Origin: Hymenobacter elongatus
GTDB taxonomy: Bacteria; Bacteroidota; Bacteroidia; Cytophagales; Hymenobacteraceae
Direction of reading: 5' to 3'
NCBI RefSeq assembly: GCF_004745955.1
Contig: NZ_SRLD01000042.1
Location: 1 to 44,766, forward strand
Length of the DNA stretch: 44,766 nucleotides
Positions 15,956-23,213 of this stretch are shown here, in pieces (the first letter of the stretch is position 1; each line of letters begins with the position of its first letter). Below the pieces are notes generated by a model. It searched no databases, was not told the origin of the DNA, and was given only the letters and a program-made list of their open reading frames with translations. Position numbers and translations under genes: made by a program.

Positions 15956-16109
15956 GCGCTAAAATAACCACGGCAACGCGCCGCTGGCAGGAGTTTGCGG
16001 CTGCAAGTACGGGCATGAGCCGGAAAGTATCGGCATGTTCATTCTAAAATTTCTTTCCGGAGGATGTTCTAGACCTACTCAGTGCAGGAAGTCGCCAACC
16101 GTAATCAGC

Positions 16110-16225
16110 ACGTCCTGCTTGATCTGGCGTCCGCAAAGTCGAAGCATCTCTACTGCTTCGTAGGAACTACTCGACGGAGTGGTAGAGATGCTTCGACTTC
16201 GCGGACGCCAGATCAAGCAGGACGT
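16110..16225. repeat. Dispersed palindrome, full copy with 44-bp arms (one mismatch)
   Basis: Arms 16110-16153 and 16182-16225, beginning ACGTCCTGCTTGATCTGGCG and ending GTCGAAGCATCTCTAC. The right side is followed at 16232-16250 by the 19-mer that is also found, inverted, at 6809-6827. Compared with the copy at 13012 the middle part CTGAGCGCA is replaced by TGATCTGGCGTCCGC, so at least two subtypes exist. Confidence 0.8.
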
Positions 16226-16271
16226 TCTTTTGACTTCCTACACAGCTTCAGTAGTAGCTTCTCCCCTAGGC

Positions 16272-16330
16272 TGTGTGGACAGGACGTTCAAAAAGCATTC
16301 AGAACTGCTTTTCGACTATTGTCCACACAC
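16272..16330. repeat. Short inverted repeat TGTGTGGACA / TGTCCACACA
   Basis: TGTGTGGACA (16272-16281) and TGTCCACACA (16320-16329) frame 38 nt that contain AGGACGTTC. The same TGTGTGGACAG / CTGTCCACACA pair forms the outer arms of the elements at 28972-29140 and 31047-31231, so this is a shortened relative. Confidence 0.6.
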
Positions 16331-16484
16331 CCCAGGAGAAGAGTGTAATTAAAATAGTGGTGGTCCAGGGGCGAGAGAGTAGGGCCGCGCTAGTCGGGAA
16401 GCGGAAAAAGAGCCGCCGGGGCATCTGCAACTTTTGGTGGGCCGCTGTGTTGGTAGCTCACTCATCCCTTTTTCTCACCACCGC

Positions 16485-17336
16485 ATGAAAGCTTTTTACC
16501 TGTTTGGCGCTACGGCGATGCTGGTTTCGGCCGCCCAGGCGCAGCAGCTGCGCCTGCCCGCCGCCAGCCCCCGCGTCACCATTCGCCAGGAGTTCTCCAC
16601 GTCGTTTGTGGGCCTCGACTACTCCCGCCCGGCGAAGAAAAGCCGGGCGATATTCGGTAAGCTGGTGCCCTACGATGTGGTGTGGCGCACCGGAGCCAAC
16701 ACCGTCACCAAAGTCCGCTTTGGCGAGGAGGTAACTTTCGGCGGCCAGAAAGTGGCGGCCGGCACTTACGCTCTGCTCACCATTCCGGCCGCCAAGGAAT
16801 GGACACTGATTCTGAATAAGGATACGGCCCAGTGGGGGGCCTACGGCTATAAGCCCGAGCTGGACGTGGTGCGCGTAAAAGCCAAAGCCTCGTCGGTGGC
16901 CAGCGTGGCCGAAAACCTGTCGTTGACGCTCGAAAACCTGCAATCTGCTGCCGCCGACCTCACCCTGCGCTGGGACAAAACCCAGGTGGCGGTGCCGATT
17001 CTGGCCGACGCCAACGCCCGCGTACTGGCCCAGATTCAGGAAGCCATGAAGGGGGAGAAGAAGCCCTACATGAGTGCCGCGCAGTATTATTACAACAGCA
17101 ACAACCCCGACATGCCTCAGGCGCTGACCTGGATTGACGAGGCCATTAAAATCAAGCCCACCTACTCGGCGTACTACTGGAAAGCCCGGGTATTGCAGCG
17201 CACCAAGCGCAACGCCGAAGCCGCCGAAGCTGCCCGGCAGTCGTTGGAGCTGGTGAAGCTGGAAAAGAACGAGGTAACCAAGGGCGAATACACCCGCCTG
17301 GGCCAGCAGGTGCTGGCGGAAGTGGGCAAGAAGTAA
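16485..17336 (+). CDS. DUF2911-domain secreted protein with a TPR-like tail
   Basis: 283 residues from ATG 16485. The first 19 residues are a signal peptide (MKAFYLFGATAMLVSAAQA). Residues 25-175 carry the DUF2911 pattern: LDYSRPAKKSRAIFGKLVPY, VWRTGANTVTKV, FGGQKVAAGTYALLTIP, EWTLILNKD, QWGAYGY. The rest (AAQYYYNSNNPDMPQALTWI to AARQSLELVKLEKNE) resembles one or two tetratricopeptide helices. The family is widespread in Bacteroidota and of unknown function; a periplasmic location is inferred. A strong terminator follows at 17363. Confidence 0.85.
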   Translation: MKAFYLFGATAMLVSAAQAQQLRLPAASPRVTIRQEFSTSFVGLDYSRPAKKSRAIFGKLVPYDVVWRTGANTVTKVRFGEEVTFGGQKVAAGTYALLTIPAAKEWTLILNKDTAQWGAYGYKPELDVVRVKAKASSVASVAENLSLTLENLQSAAADLTLRWDKTQVAVPILADANARVLAQIQEAMKGEKKPYMSAAQYYYNSNNPDMPQALTWIDEAIKIKPTYSAYYWKARVLQRTKRNAEAAEAARQSLELVKLEKNEVTKGEYTRLGQQVLAEVGKK

Positions 17337-17362
17337 TCGACGGCCAGGACTATAACAAAAGC

Positions 17363-17394
17363 AGGCCCGCACGACTATCGTGCGGGCCTTTTTG
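17363..17394. terminator. Bidirectional terminator
   Basis: AGGCCCGCACG-ACTAT-CGTGCGGGCCT, an 11-bp perfect stem with TTTTTG after it on the plus strand and GCTTTTG on the minus strand. It lies between the convergent DUF2911 gene and T9SS cargo gene and can end both. Confidence 0.88.
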
Positions 17395-17471
17395 TAAGAT
17401 GAAATAAGGAGCTAATGCTCTGCCGTCCCAGCTTATGAATAATAAATATGCTGTCGTGGCCGCTACCTGCC

Positions 17472-19262
17472 TTATTCTACCATAAGCTGCTCCAGGCTCT
17501 GACCGCAGCGAAGCGTATAAAGACCCGGAGCCAGACCGGCGGTGGGGAGCGTGGTTTCCTGCTGCCCAGCCTTGAGACTGGTGTGGCGCACCTGTCGTCC
17601 AACGGCATCGAAGAGCTGCACGAGCAATAGTTGACTTGCGGGTGTAATTAGGCGCAGCGTGGCCCCGGCGGCAGCCGTGGTAGGGTTGGGCCACAGGGCT
17701 ACCGGTTGCAGGTCCGTAATTTTGCGGGTGCTCAGCACGCCGGCGCTGGCCAAACGCGCTACCACTACGTCGCCGCTAAAGGTAGTGCTGCTGGTATGAC
17801 CGGTAAGAGTAGTGCTGCCGAGCGTAAGCGAGCCTTGGAAATAGCCAGTCGTATAGAGGTTGCCGAGTTGGTCGAGTACTGGTGAGCTCAGATAATACGT
17901 GGTAGCGCCCGCATTGATAGCCGGTGCTGGCAAAGCGTACTCCCATTGGCCAACTGTGCTGAAGCGGGCCACGAAGCTGCGGCGTCCGGTGGCCGTAAAT
18001 GACAGACTACCAAAGGTGTACAACTGGCTAATTGTGCTGGTTAGGCGGCCGGTTACGAGGGCATTACCGGCTTGGTCGGTTGTAATATTGCCGAATGTGA
18101 GGCCACCGGACGCGGTGCCCACTGTGCTCCACTGGCCCGCCGCTGAAAGCCTGGCCACAAAGGGGGAAGCAGTGGAAATAGTGGTGCTGCCTAACACAGT
18201 GCCTGCTGCAGCCGAGCCACTCACCCAGAGGCTACCACTACGGTCATAGGCGACTCCCAGTGCTTGACTAGCCGGCGCGCCGGTGCTGGTGGCCACCCAT
18301 TGCCACTGATTGGCAGCGTTGAGTTGGGCCACAAACAGCTTGGTACCGCTACCAGTAGCAGCGGTCAACGTTGAGGTGCCAAAGGTGGCAGAAGCATCCT
18401 GTAAGGTTCCCGCCACCGTTACTTGCCCTTGCGGCCCCACGGCGGCGGCGCGTACCTGCAACCCCAGGTTGGGGGCAGTGGTCGAAAGAGTGGGTACTAC
18501 GCTTATGGCACTTAGCCATGTGCCAGTAGGGCTGAGGCGGGCCACGAATACCGCCCTGGGATTCCTGTCATTCGATGGATCGGGCAAGGTGATGGTACCA
18601 AACGTGGCTGCACCACCGGAATAGGAACCGGCCACAATAATGTTTCCGGTGACTGCGTCCACACTCATTGTTTGGGGTATCACGTAGCCTTCATCGTCGG
18701 CGTTCGTTACGGGGGCTATCCACTGGGGCTGGCCAGTGGGTGTAAGACGGGTCACGAACATCGTATTGGTCGAGTTGATTGTCCGGCTAAGTGTGCCGAC
18801 CGTCACCACGTTGCTGTTGGCGCCAAAGCTGATGGCCTCTCCTGCGGCGTACACATTGCCGGCCGCGTCGGGCGTTACCAGACGAATTCCCAACGCATCC
18901 TGGTTGGTGGTGGCCCGCACCGCCCATTGCCATTGCAGGGCCGGGGAGAGCTTCGCGATGAATCCGCTCTGCAATTGGGTGCTGCTGAGGGTAGTGCTGC
19001 CAAAAGTTTGTACCGCAGGTACTCCGCTGTTTTGCCCACTGTTCAGAAAGCCGCCCACGTACACGTTGTTGGCTGCGTCCGTTGCTACCGATTGGCCAAT
19101 AGCCCCGGAGTCGTCATTAGGAGCAGCCGTGGCCACACTCTGCACGCCGCCTTGCCAGACTGGAGTTTGGGCCGTCACGGTAGTAGTAGCCAGCGCCAAG
19201 GCAAAAGTCACTAAAACTGAACTCGCAATACGAGGAGATAGAAGGGTAAAAATGTGCTTCAT
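17472..19262 (-). CDS. Secreted repeat protein with a T9SS type A sorting domain
   Basis: 596 residues from ATG 19262 (a TTG three codons earlier is less likely). A signal peptide ends near residue 31 (TTVTAQ). The body is built of repeats in which phrases such as DAAGNVYVGG, FGSTTLSS, FVARLSPTGQWQWA recur every 50-60 residues, as in SBBP-type beta-propeller surface proteins. The last 75 residues form the sorting domain: LWPNPTTAAAGATLRL, VQLFDAVGRQVRHT, LAPGLYTLRC. Such domains direct export by the type IX system and are then removed, with the protein left at the surface. The job of the propeller is unknown. A 34-bp perfect palindrome lies 52 bp upstream. Confidence 0.85.
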   Translation of the reverse strand: MKHIFTLLSPRIASSVLVTFALALATTTVTAQTPVWQGGVQSVATAAPNDDSGAIGQSVATDAANNVYVGGFLNSGQNSGVPAVQTFGSTTLSSTQLQSGFIAKLSPALQWQWAVRATTNQDALGIRLVTPDAAGNVYAAGEAISFGANSNVVTVGTLSRTINSTNTMFVTRLTPTGQPQWIAPVTNADDEGYVIPQTMSVDAVTGNIIVAGSYSGGAATFGTITLPDPSNDRNPRAVFVARLSPTGTWLSAISVVPTLSTTAPNLGLQVRAAAVGPQGQVTVAGTLQDASATFGTSTLTAATGSGTKLFVAQLNAANQWQWVATSTGAPASQALGVAYDRSGSLWVSGSAAAGTVLGSTTISTASPFVARLSAAGQWSTVGTASGGLTFGNITTDQAGNALVTGRLTSTISQLYTFGSLSFTATGRRSFVARFSTVGQWEYALPAPAINAGATTYYLSSPVLDQLGNLYTTGYFQGSLTLGSTTLTGHTSSTTFSGDVVVARLASAGVLSTRKITDLQPVALWPNPTTAAAGATLRLITPASQLLLVQLFDAVGRQVRHTSLKAGQQETTLPTAGLAPGLYTLRCGQSLEQLMVE

Positions 19263-19313
19263 GAACCGCAAGGTTGGTTAGTAGGTCAGCACAACATTAG
19301 AGAACCTCCAGAG

Positions 19314-19347
19314 AACTAAAAATACCCACATGTGGGTATTTTTAGTT
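19314..19347. promoter_or_regulatory. 34-bp perfect palindrome upstream of the T9SS cargo gene
   Basis: AACTAAAAATACCCACA (19314-19330) is followed directly by its exact complement (19331-19347), with no spacer. It lies 52 bp before the start of the T9SS cargo gene. As RNA the centre ACATGT would loop and the stem would be followed by a short A/T run, so it could be a weak terminator; as DNA it has the symmetry of an operator. I cannot decide. Confidence 0.45.
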
Positions 19348-19415
19348 GAGAGTCGTCCCGTAATTCTTGCCCGGCCCTGATCATCCGCCTCGACAAGGCT
19401 ACTCTACAATAGCTG

Positions 19416-19462
19416 AATAGCTCAAAGGCCCGGATGACACTCGTCCGGGCCTTTGAGCTATT
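19416..19462. terminator. Terminator hairpin with 19-bp stem
   Basis: AATAGCTCAAAGGCCCGGA (19416-19434) pairs perfectly with 19444-19462 across a 9-nt loop. It lies just after the stop of the lipoprotein gene that ends at 19515 on the minus strand and should close the M28 peptidase operon. Confidence 0.75.
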
Positions 19463-19514
19463 TAGGGCTGATACAGAGTGTACGTAGCTCTACTGCACTT
19501 GCTGCTAAAAAACG

Positions 19515-20132
19515 CTACAAATCGCTGCCGCCAGGCGTGATTTTGTCAATCAGCCAGCGGCCGTCGGCAGCTTGCGTTAGCTCGAAATCCAGCCCTTCCT
19601 GCCAGTTTTCATGGCGCGGTCCGCGGGCCTGCACCTGCGCCCGGCGGCCCTGCCGGCGCGTAACCACCAAGGTGCCTACTTTCAGCTCGGCCGCCCTAGC
19701 ATCAGCTTCTTGGGAAAGCATCAGAAAGTCGTAATCGAATCCGGCTGGGGGACCATCGTTCTGCGGGTGCAACTGCAGTGTATCGGCGTAGCGTCGGAAG
19801 TAGGTGCGCCAGCCCGCCAGATAGGTCGAAGATACAGTGCCGCTTTTTTGCACCTCCCGTAGCCAGATTTCCGTGCCGGGAAAATTCACCGCGTAGAACA
19901 TGGTGCTGTCCTGTCCGTCGTCATTGAGCAAAAAATCAGTGGGCAAGGTCTCCCACTTCGCCAGATACCAATCTACAAACTGTCGGACTGTCTGGTCCGG
20001 GCCTGCTGTGGAAGAAGCCACCGTTGTTGGCTCCGGCACCGGCACGGGCCGCTCCACCTTCGCTGGCTGATCGGCTGGGCTGGTACAGGCCGTAGGAGCA
20101 GCTGCCAGAAACAAAATCAGATACTTCCTCAT
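19515..20132 (-). CDS. Lipoprotein, DUF3828-like
   Basis: 205 residues from ATG 20132. MRKYLILFLAAAPTACTSP is a lipoprotein signal with the acylated Cys at 16. After a Pro-rich linker come VRQFVDWYLAKWETLPTDFL, TYFRRYADTLQLHPQNDGPP and FDYDFLMLSQE, a pattern I associate with small Bacteroidota lipoproteins of the DUF3828 type; the assignment is from memory. The gene starts 26 bp after the M28 peptidase gene on the same strand, so the two are probably one transcript. The open frame upstream overlaps the peptidase in another frame and is not used. Confidence 0.7.
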   Translation of the reverse strand: MRKYLILFLAAAPTACTSPADQPAKVERPVPVPEPTTVASSTAGPDQTVRQFVDWYLAKWETLPTDFLLNDDGQDSTMFYAVNFPGTEIWLREVQKSGTVSSTYLAGWRTYFRRYADTLQLHPQNDGPPAGFDYDFLMLSQEADARAAELKVGTLVVTRRQGRRAQVQARGPRHENWQEGLDFELTQAADGRWLIDKITPGGSDL

Positions 20133-20158
20133 ACTAGGGCTGGCTGGCGCGAGAGGCT

Positions 20159-21514
20159 TTACCGCACTGGCTTCGGTAGCACAGGCAGGCTCTCGTGGCC
20201 TTCGGCATCCACGGAGGCCACGCCGAAGATGAAGTTGTCTTTGCTGTGCGGCAAATCGGCCGCGTTGGTCGTGACCGGGAAGCGCTGCTGCCATACCGGG
20301 GAAGTGGTTTCGCGCATCAGTACCACGTAGCTGGCGGGTTTTTCGCCCACTTTGGGCGCGTCCCACTTCAGCTGGGTGCGGTTGGTGAGGTTGGCCGTGA
20401 GCACGCCTACGTTTTCGGGCGAGCCGGGGGCCAGGGCCAGGCTGGCCATCGTGGCCAGGTTTACGCCCGTGTTCTTGCGCAGGTACTCGTAGTCCACAAA
20501 CTCGGGCAGGTCGCCGTATTGCAGGCCGTTTTCGGTGCGCAGGTCCTGGTGCTGGTGGTTGAAGTTCTCGTTCACCTCCGTGAAGCGCACCGCCGTAAAG
20601 CCCTGCTGGTTGAAGGGCGTGTGGTCGCCGCCGCGCAGAAACCGGTCGGGGCGGTACTCCAGCAGCACGCCGAAGTCGTTGACATACTGCTCGCAGGCAA
20701 TTTTGCTGTAGCGGGCCAGTTGGCGGCTGGGCGAGTCGTTTTCGCTGCTCAGGGTGCGGCGCAATCGGGCCTCGTCGGCGGTTTCGGTGGCCGGCACGCC
20801 CTCGCTGAAAATTCGAATGTGCTTATTGTCGGAAATCTCGGGGTCAAAGCCTTTCGAGTTGCCCACGATGTCGTTGTTGAGCATCCCAACCAGGTTCCAG
20901 CCCTCTTTCTTGGCGCGCTTGGCCATGTGCGTCGAGCCATACAGGCCTTGCTCTTCACCCTGCACAGCCACGAAAATGAGCGTGCACGGATACTGCTTCT
21001 GCGACATTACCCGGGCCATTTCCATCACCAGCGCCACGCCCGAAGCGTCGTCGTTGGCACCCGGCGCGTCGGCCGTGGCGTTCATCACGTCCGTCACCCG
21101 CGAGTCGAGGTGGCCGCTCACGATGAAAACGCGCGTATCGGCCGGGTCGGTGCCGGGCAGCGTGGCCATAACGTTGGCCATGATAACGGGCTGGTTGATG
21201 CGGCGGCCGTCGGGCTTCACCAGGAAGGTGTCCTGTTCCACTTTCAGGCGGCCGCCGCTGGCCTTGGCATACTTGCGGAACTCCTGCTCGACCCACACCC
21301 GGGCCGCCCCAATGCCGCGCTTTTTGCTCTTGGTGTCGCTCAGGGTGTGGCGCGTGCCAAACGACACCATTTTGCGGATGTCTTCTTCCAGGTTTTTAGC
21401 CGAAACAGCCTCCACCATCTGCTTGATGGCGGGGTCGGGAGCAGTCGTGTTCTGGGCGAAAAGACGAGCCGGAACCATACCAGCCGACAGCAGCAGCGCG
21501 AAACGTAAATTCAT
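20159..21514 (-). CDS. Secreted M28-family zinc peptidase
   Basis: 451 residues with a signal peptide (residues 1-20, ending RLFAQ). The di-zinc site is complete: SGHLDSR (H135, D137), GANDDASG (D155), GEEQG (catalytic E187/E188), NNDIVG (D214-D215 area) and FNHQHQD near 322. After residue 365 a fibronectin III-like domain follows (TNRTQLKWDAPKVGEKPASYVVLMRE type strand pattern). It should act as an aminopeptidase or carboxypeptidase outside the cytoplasm. It leads a two-gene unit with the lipoprotein downstream. Confidence 0.92.
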   Translation of the reverse strand: MNLRFALLLSAGMVPARLFAQNTTAPDPAIKQMVEAVSAKNLEEDIRKMVSFGTRHTLSDTKSKKRGIGAARVWVEQEFRKYAKASGGRLKVEQDTFLVKPDGRRINQPVIMANVMATLPGTDPADTRVFIVSGHLDSRVTDVMNATADAPGANDDASGVALVMEMARVMSQKQYPCTLIFVAVQGEEQGLYGSTHMAKRAKKEGWNLVGMLNNDIVGNSKGFDPEISDNKHIRIFSEGVPATETADEARLRRTLSSENDSPSRQLARYSKIACEQYVNDFGVLLEYRPDRFLRGGDHTPFNQQGFTAVRFTEVNENFNHQHQDLRTENGLQYGDLPEFVDYEYLRKNTGVNLATMASLALAPGSPENVGVLTANLTNRTQLKWDAPKVGEKPASYVVLMRETTSPVWQQRFPVTTNAADLPHSKDNFIFGVASVDAEGHESLPVLPKPVR

Positions 21515-21628
21515 AAGACAAGGAAAAGGAAAGCGCGAAATAGTCGCGGGGAAGATTCGGTGCGGAAATTACGGGAGAGTAAGCGGAAAACAGGCGAAAA
21601 AAGGCAAAAGGGCGTTGTTTATTCTGGA

Positions 21629-21792
21629 GGCTTATTCCCGAATAAGAAATGGCTGAAAATTTTCGCTGCTTTTGGCAATCGGAAAGTTTTTTTGGCTGAC
21701 TAAGCCAGTATGGGGTTGCTCCTTGAGAAGCCAAAGTTTCTGGTCTCAAATACCGCTTGGAAAACAACCGATTTCTTATTGAGGAACAAGTC
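21629..21792. mobile_element. MITE-like element of about 164 bp
   Basis: The left end (21629-21652, GGCTTATTCCCGAATAAG...) and the right end (21768-21792, read inverted GACTTGTTCCTCAATAAG...) match at about 18 of 22 positions. The ends are close to those of the element at 6897-7064 (GACTCGTTCCTGAATAAAG), which has nearly the same length but a different interior. It codes for nothing and lies between the divergently placed ends of the M28 start and the ketoacyl synthase stop. Confidence 0.5.
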
Positions 21793-21807
21793 TAGTGTTT
21801 TATCTGC

Positions 21808-21962
21808 CATCCTGAGCTTGCGAAGGACTTTTCTCACCTGAATGATAAACTTCATTCAATGCGCAAAAGCTTCCTGTTGTGCCGACGGTAAAGAGCTACA
21901 GCACGTTGGTAGAATCTCCAGTGGGTAAGAAGAGGAAGGTCCTTCGCTTTACTCAGGATGAC
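21808..21962. repeat. Imperfect hairpin of a second repeat type (CATCCTGAG...GCGAAGGAC)
   Basis: CATCCTGAGCTTGCGAAGGAC at 21808 onward is mirrored by GTCCTTCGC and CTCAGGATG at 21939-21960. The motif differs from the GTCGAAGCATCTCTAC family but has the same plan, a broken stem with a loop of about 110 nt. It lies just after the stop of the ketoacyl synthase gene and may end the biotin transcript. Confidence 0.55.
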
Positions 21963-21998
21963 AGTGCAAACAACGGAGCTAGCTGAAAAACCCTTTCC

Positions 21999-23213
21999 TC
22001 ACCCCACCGACACCAATACGCTGGCCGCGTTGCCTCCAAAACCGGCCGCGTTGACCAATACGCGCCGAATAGGGCGGGACGGGGCCACCGCCAAATCGGT
22101 AGCAAACGGGGCCGTGGGCCAGCGTTGGGTAGTCAGCAGCTGGCAGGCGAAGTCGAGGCTCAAGGCCGCCGATGCGCCCAGCGTGTGGCCCAGCAGCCAT
22201 TTGTTCGACACCAAATCGGGTTGCTTGTGCCCAAAAACCGCCTGTATGGCCTGCCGCTCCGCCGCGTCGCCGGCGGGCGTGCCGGGGCTGTGCAGCACCA
22301 GCGCGTCTACATCCGCTATAGTGCCGCCCGCCATGCGCAGCGCCGCCCGCATAGCCATCTGGAAGTGCTGGCCATCGGCGGAGAGGCCGGTTTTGCTGCC
22401 GATGGCCTCGAAGCCAAAGCCCACGCCTTCCAGGCAAAAAACCGGGGCTGCGGTTGGGTGCGCGGCCTGCTCCTGTGCCAGTGCCTGTCGGCTGATTTTT
22501 TCCAGCGCAAACATGGCCGCGCCCTCACCCAGCACGAACGTGGATGGCTTGCCCGCGCCTGGTCGGCAAGGGAAGTCGGCGGGGGCAAAGGGCGAATAAA
22601 TGCCCAGCGCCTGCATCTGGGCCAAGGTGAAATCGGTGAGCGGAGCCTCGGTGCCCCCGGCCAGAAACCGCCCGGCCATGCCTGCCCGCAGCCACGCCAC
22701 GGCATTGCCCAGGGCCTGAAACGCGCTGCTGCACGTGCTGGAGTGGCTGAGCGCCGCCCCGCCCGTAGTACCCGCGTCGTAGGCTACCCAGCTGGCCACG
22801 TTGCCCAGCGTAGTGAGCGGCGACGCGGCGGCGGCCACGGTTCCGTCGGCCAGAAAGCCTGCGTGAAACTGCTCCAGCCGCCCCGTCGCGCCCCTGGATG
22901 AGCCGATGCTGACGCCCAGAGCGGCCGAATCCTGGGGCAGCCAGCCGGCCTGCGCGGTAGCCTGGCGGGCGGCCAGCACGGCCAGCAGCACCGTGCGGTC
23001 GAGCTGGCGGTAGGGCGCGTAGTTGCGGCGCAAATCGGTTAGTGCCGTTTCTGCCGCCGCCGGCAGGCTGCCCACGGCCAGCGTGTGCGGCCCCAGCCGG
23101 CGCGACTGAAACGGGGATTCTGCTGCCTCAGCCATTAGCAAAGACTCGCCCAAAGCGGAAACCCGACCCCGGCCGCGAATGATAATCAGGTCGTCGGAAG
23201 CGGCGCTAGTCAT
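21999..23213 (-). CDS. Beta-ketoacyl synthase in the biotin cluster
   Basis: 404 residues. The KAS I/II-type active site is complete: Cys161 in HSSTCSSAF, His308 in LHSPGTPAGD, Lys338 and His343 in SNKWLLGHTLGAS. It is shorter than FabF and diverges elsewhere. The ATG lies inside the end of bioA (8-bp overlap), so it is translated with bioA. Such an enzyme condenses acyl chains by decarboxylation of malonyl-ACP. Its place suggests a part in making the pimeloyl chain needed by BioF, perhaps with a substrate preference of its own; that is inference. A link to another pathway such as flexirubin-type aryl polyene synthesis is possible, but no other genes of that pathway are near. Confidence 0.82.
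   Translation of the reverse strand: MTSAASDDLIIIRGRGRVSALGESLLMAEAAESPFQSRRLGPHTLAVGSLPAAAETALTDLRRNYAPYRQLDRTVLLAVLAARQATAQAGWLPQDSAALGVSIGSSRGATGRLEQFHAGFLADGTVAAAASPLTTLGNVASWVAYDAGTTGGAALSHSSTCSSAFQALGNAVAWLRAGMAGRFLAGGTEAPLTDFTLAQMQALGIYSPFAPADFPCRPGAGKPSTFVLGEGAAMFALEKISRQALAQEQAAHPTAAPVFCLEGVGFGFEAIGSKTGLSADGQHFQMAMRAALRMAGGTIADVDALVLHSPGTPAGDAAERQAIQAVFGHKQPDLVSNKWLLGHTLGASAALSLDFACQLLTTQRWPTAPFATDLAVAPSRPIRRVLVNAAGFGGNAASVLVSVG

Larger units (their letters stand above)
16017..16484. other. Intergenic region dominated by palindromic repeats
   Basis: About 470 bp between the divergent lysC leader and DUF2911 genes. 16110-16330 is taken up by nested inverted repeats listed separately. 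16340-16484 has no recognisable element; I find no TAnnTTTG box in front of 16485. Open frames here are part of the repeats. Confidence 0.55.

Noticed and set aside
15795..16016. 73-codon minus-strand ORF as the lysC leader peptide
   Set aside because: It overlaps the better 42-codon ORF in another frame, has no cluster of regulatory codons and its stop lies past the antiterminator segment.
20195..21508. Plus-strand open frame of 437 codons
   Set aside because: Antisense to the M28 peptidase with its complete zinc site; no domain character.
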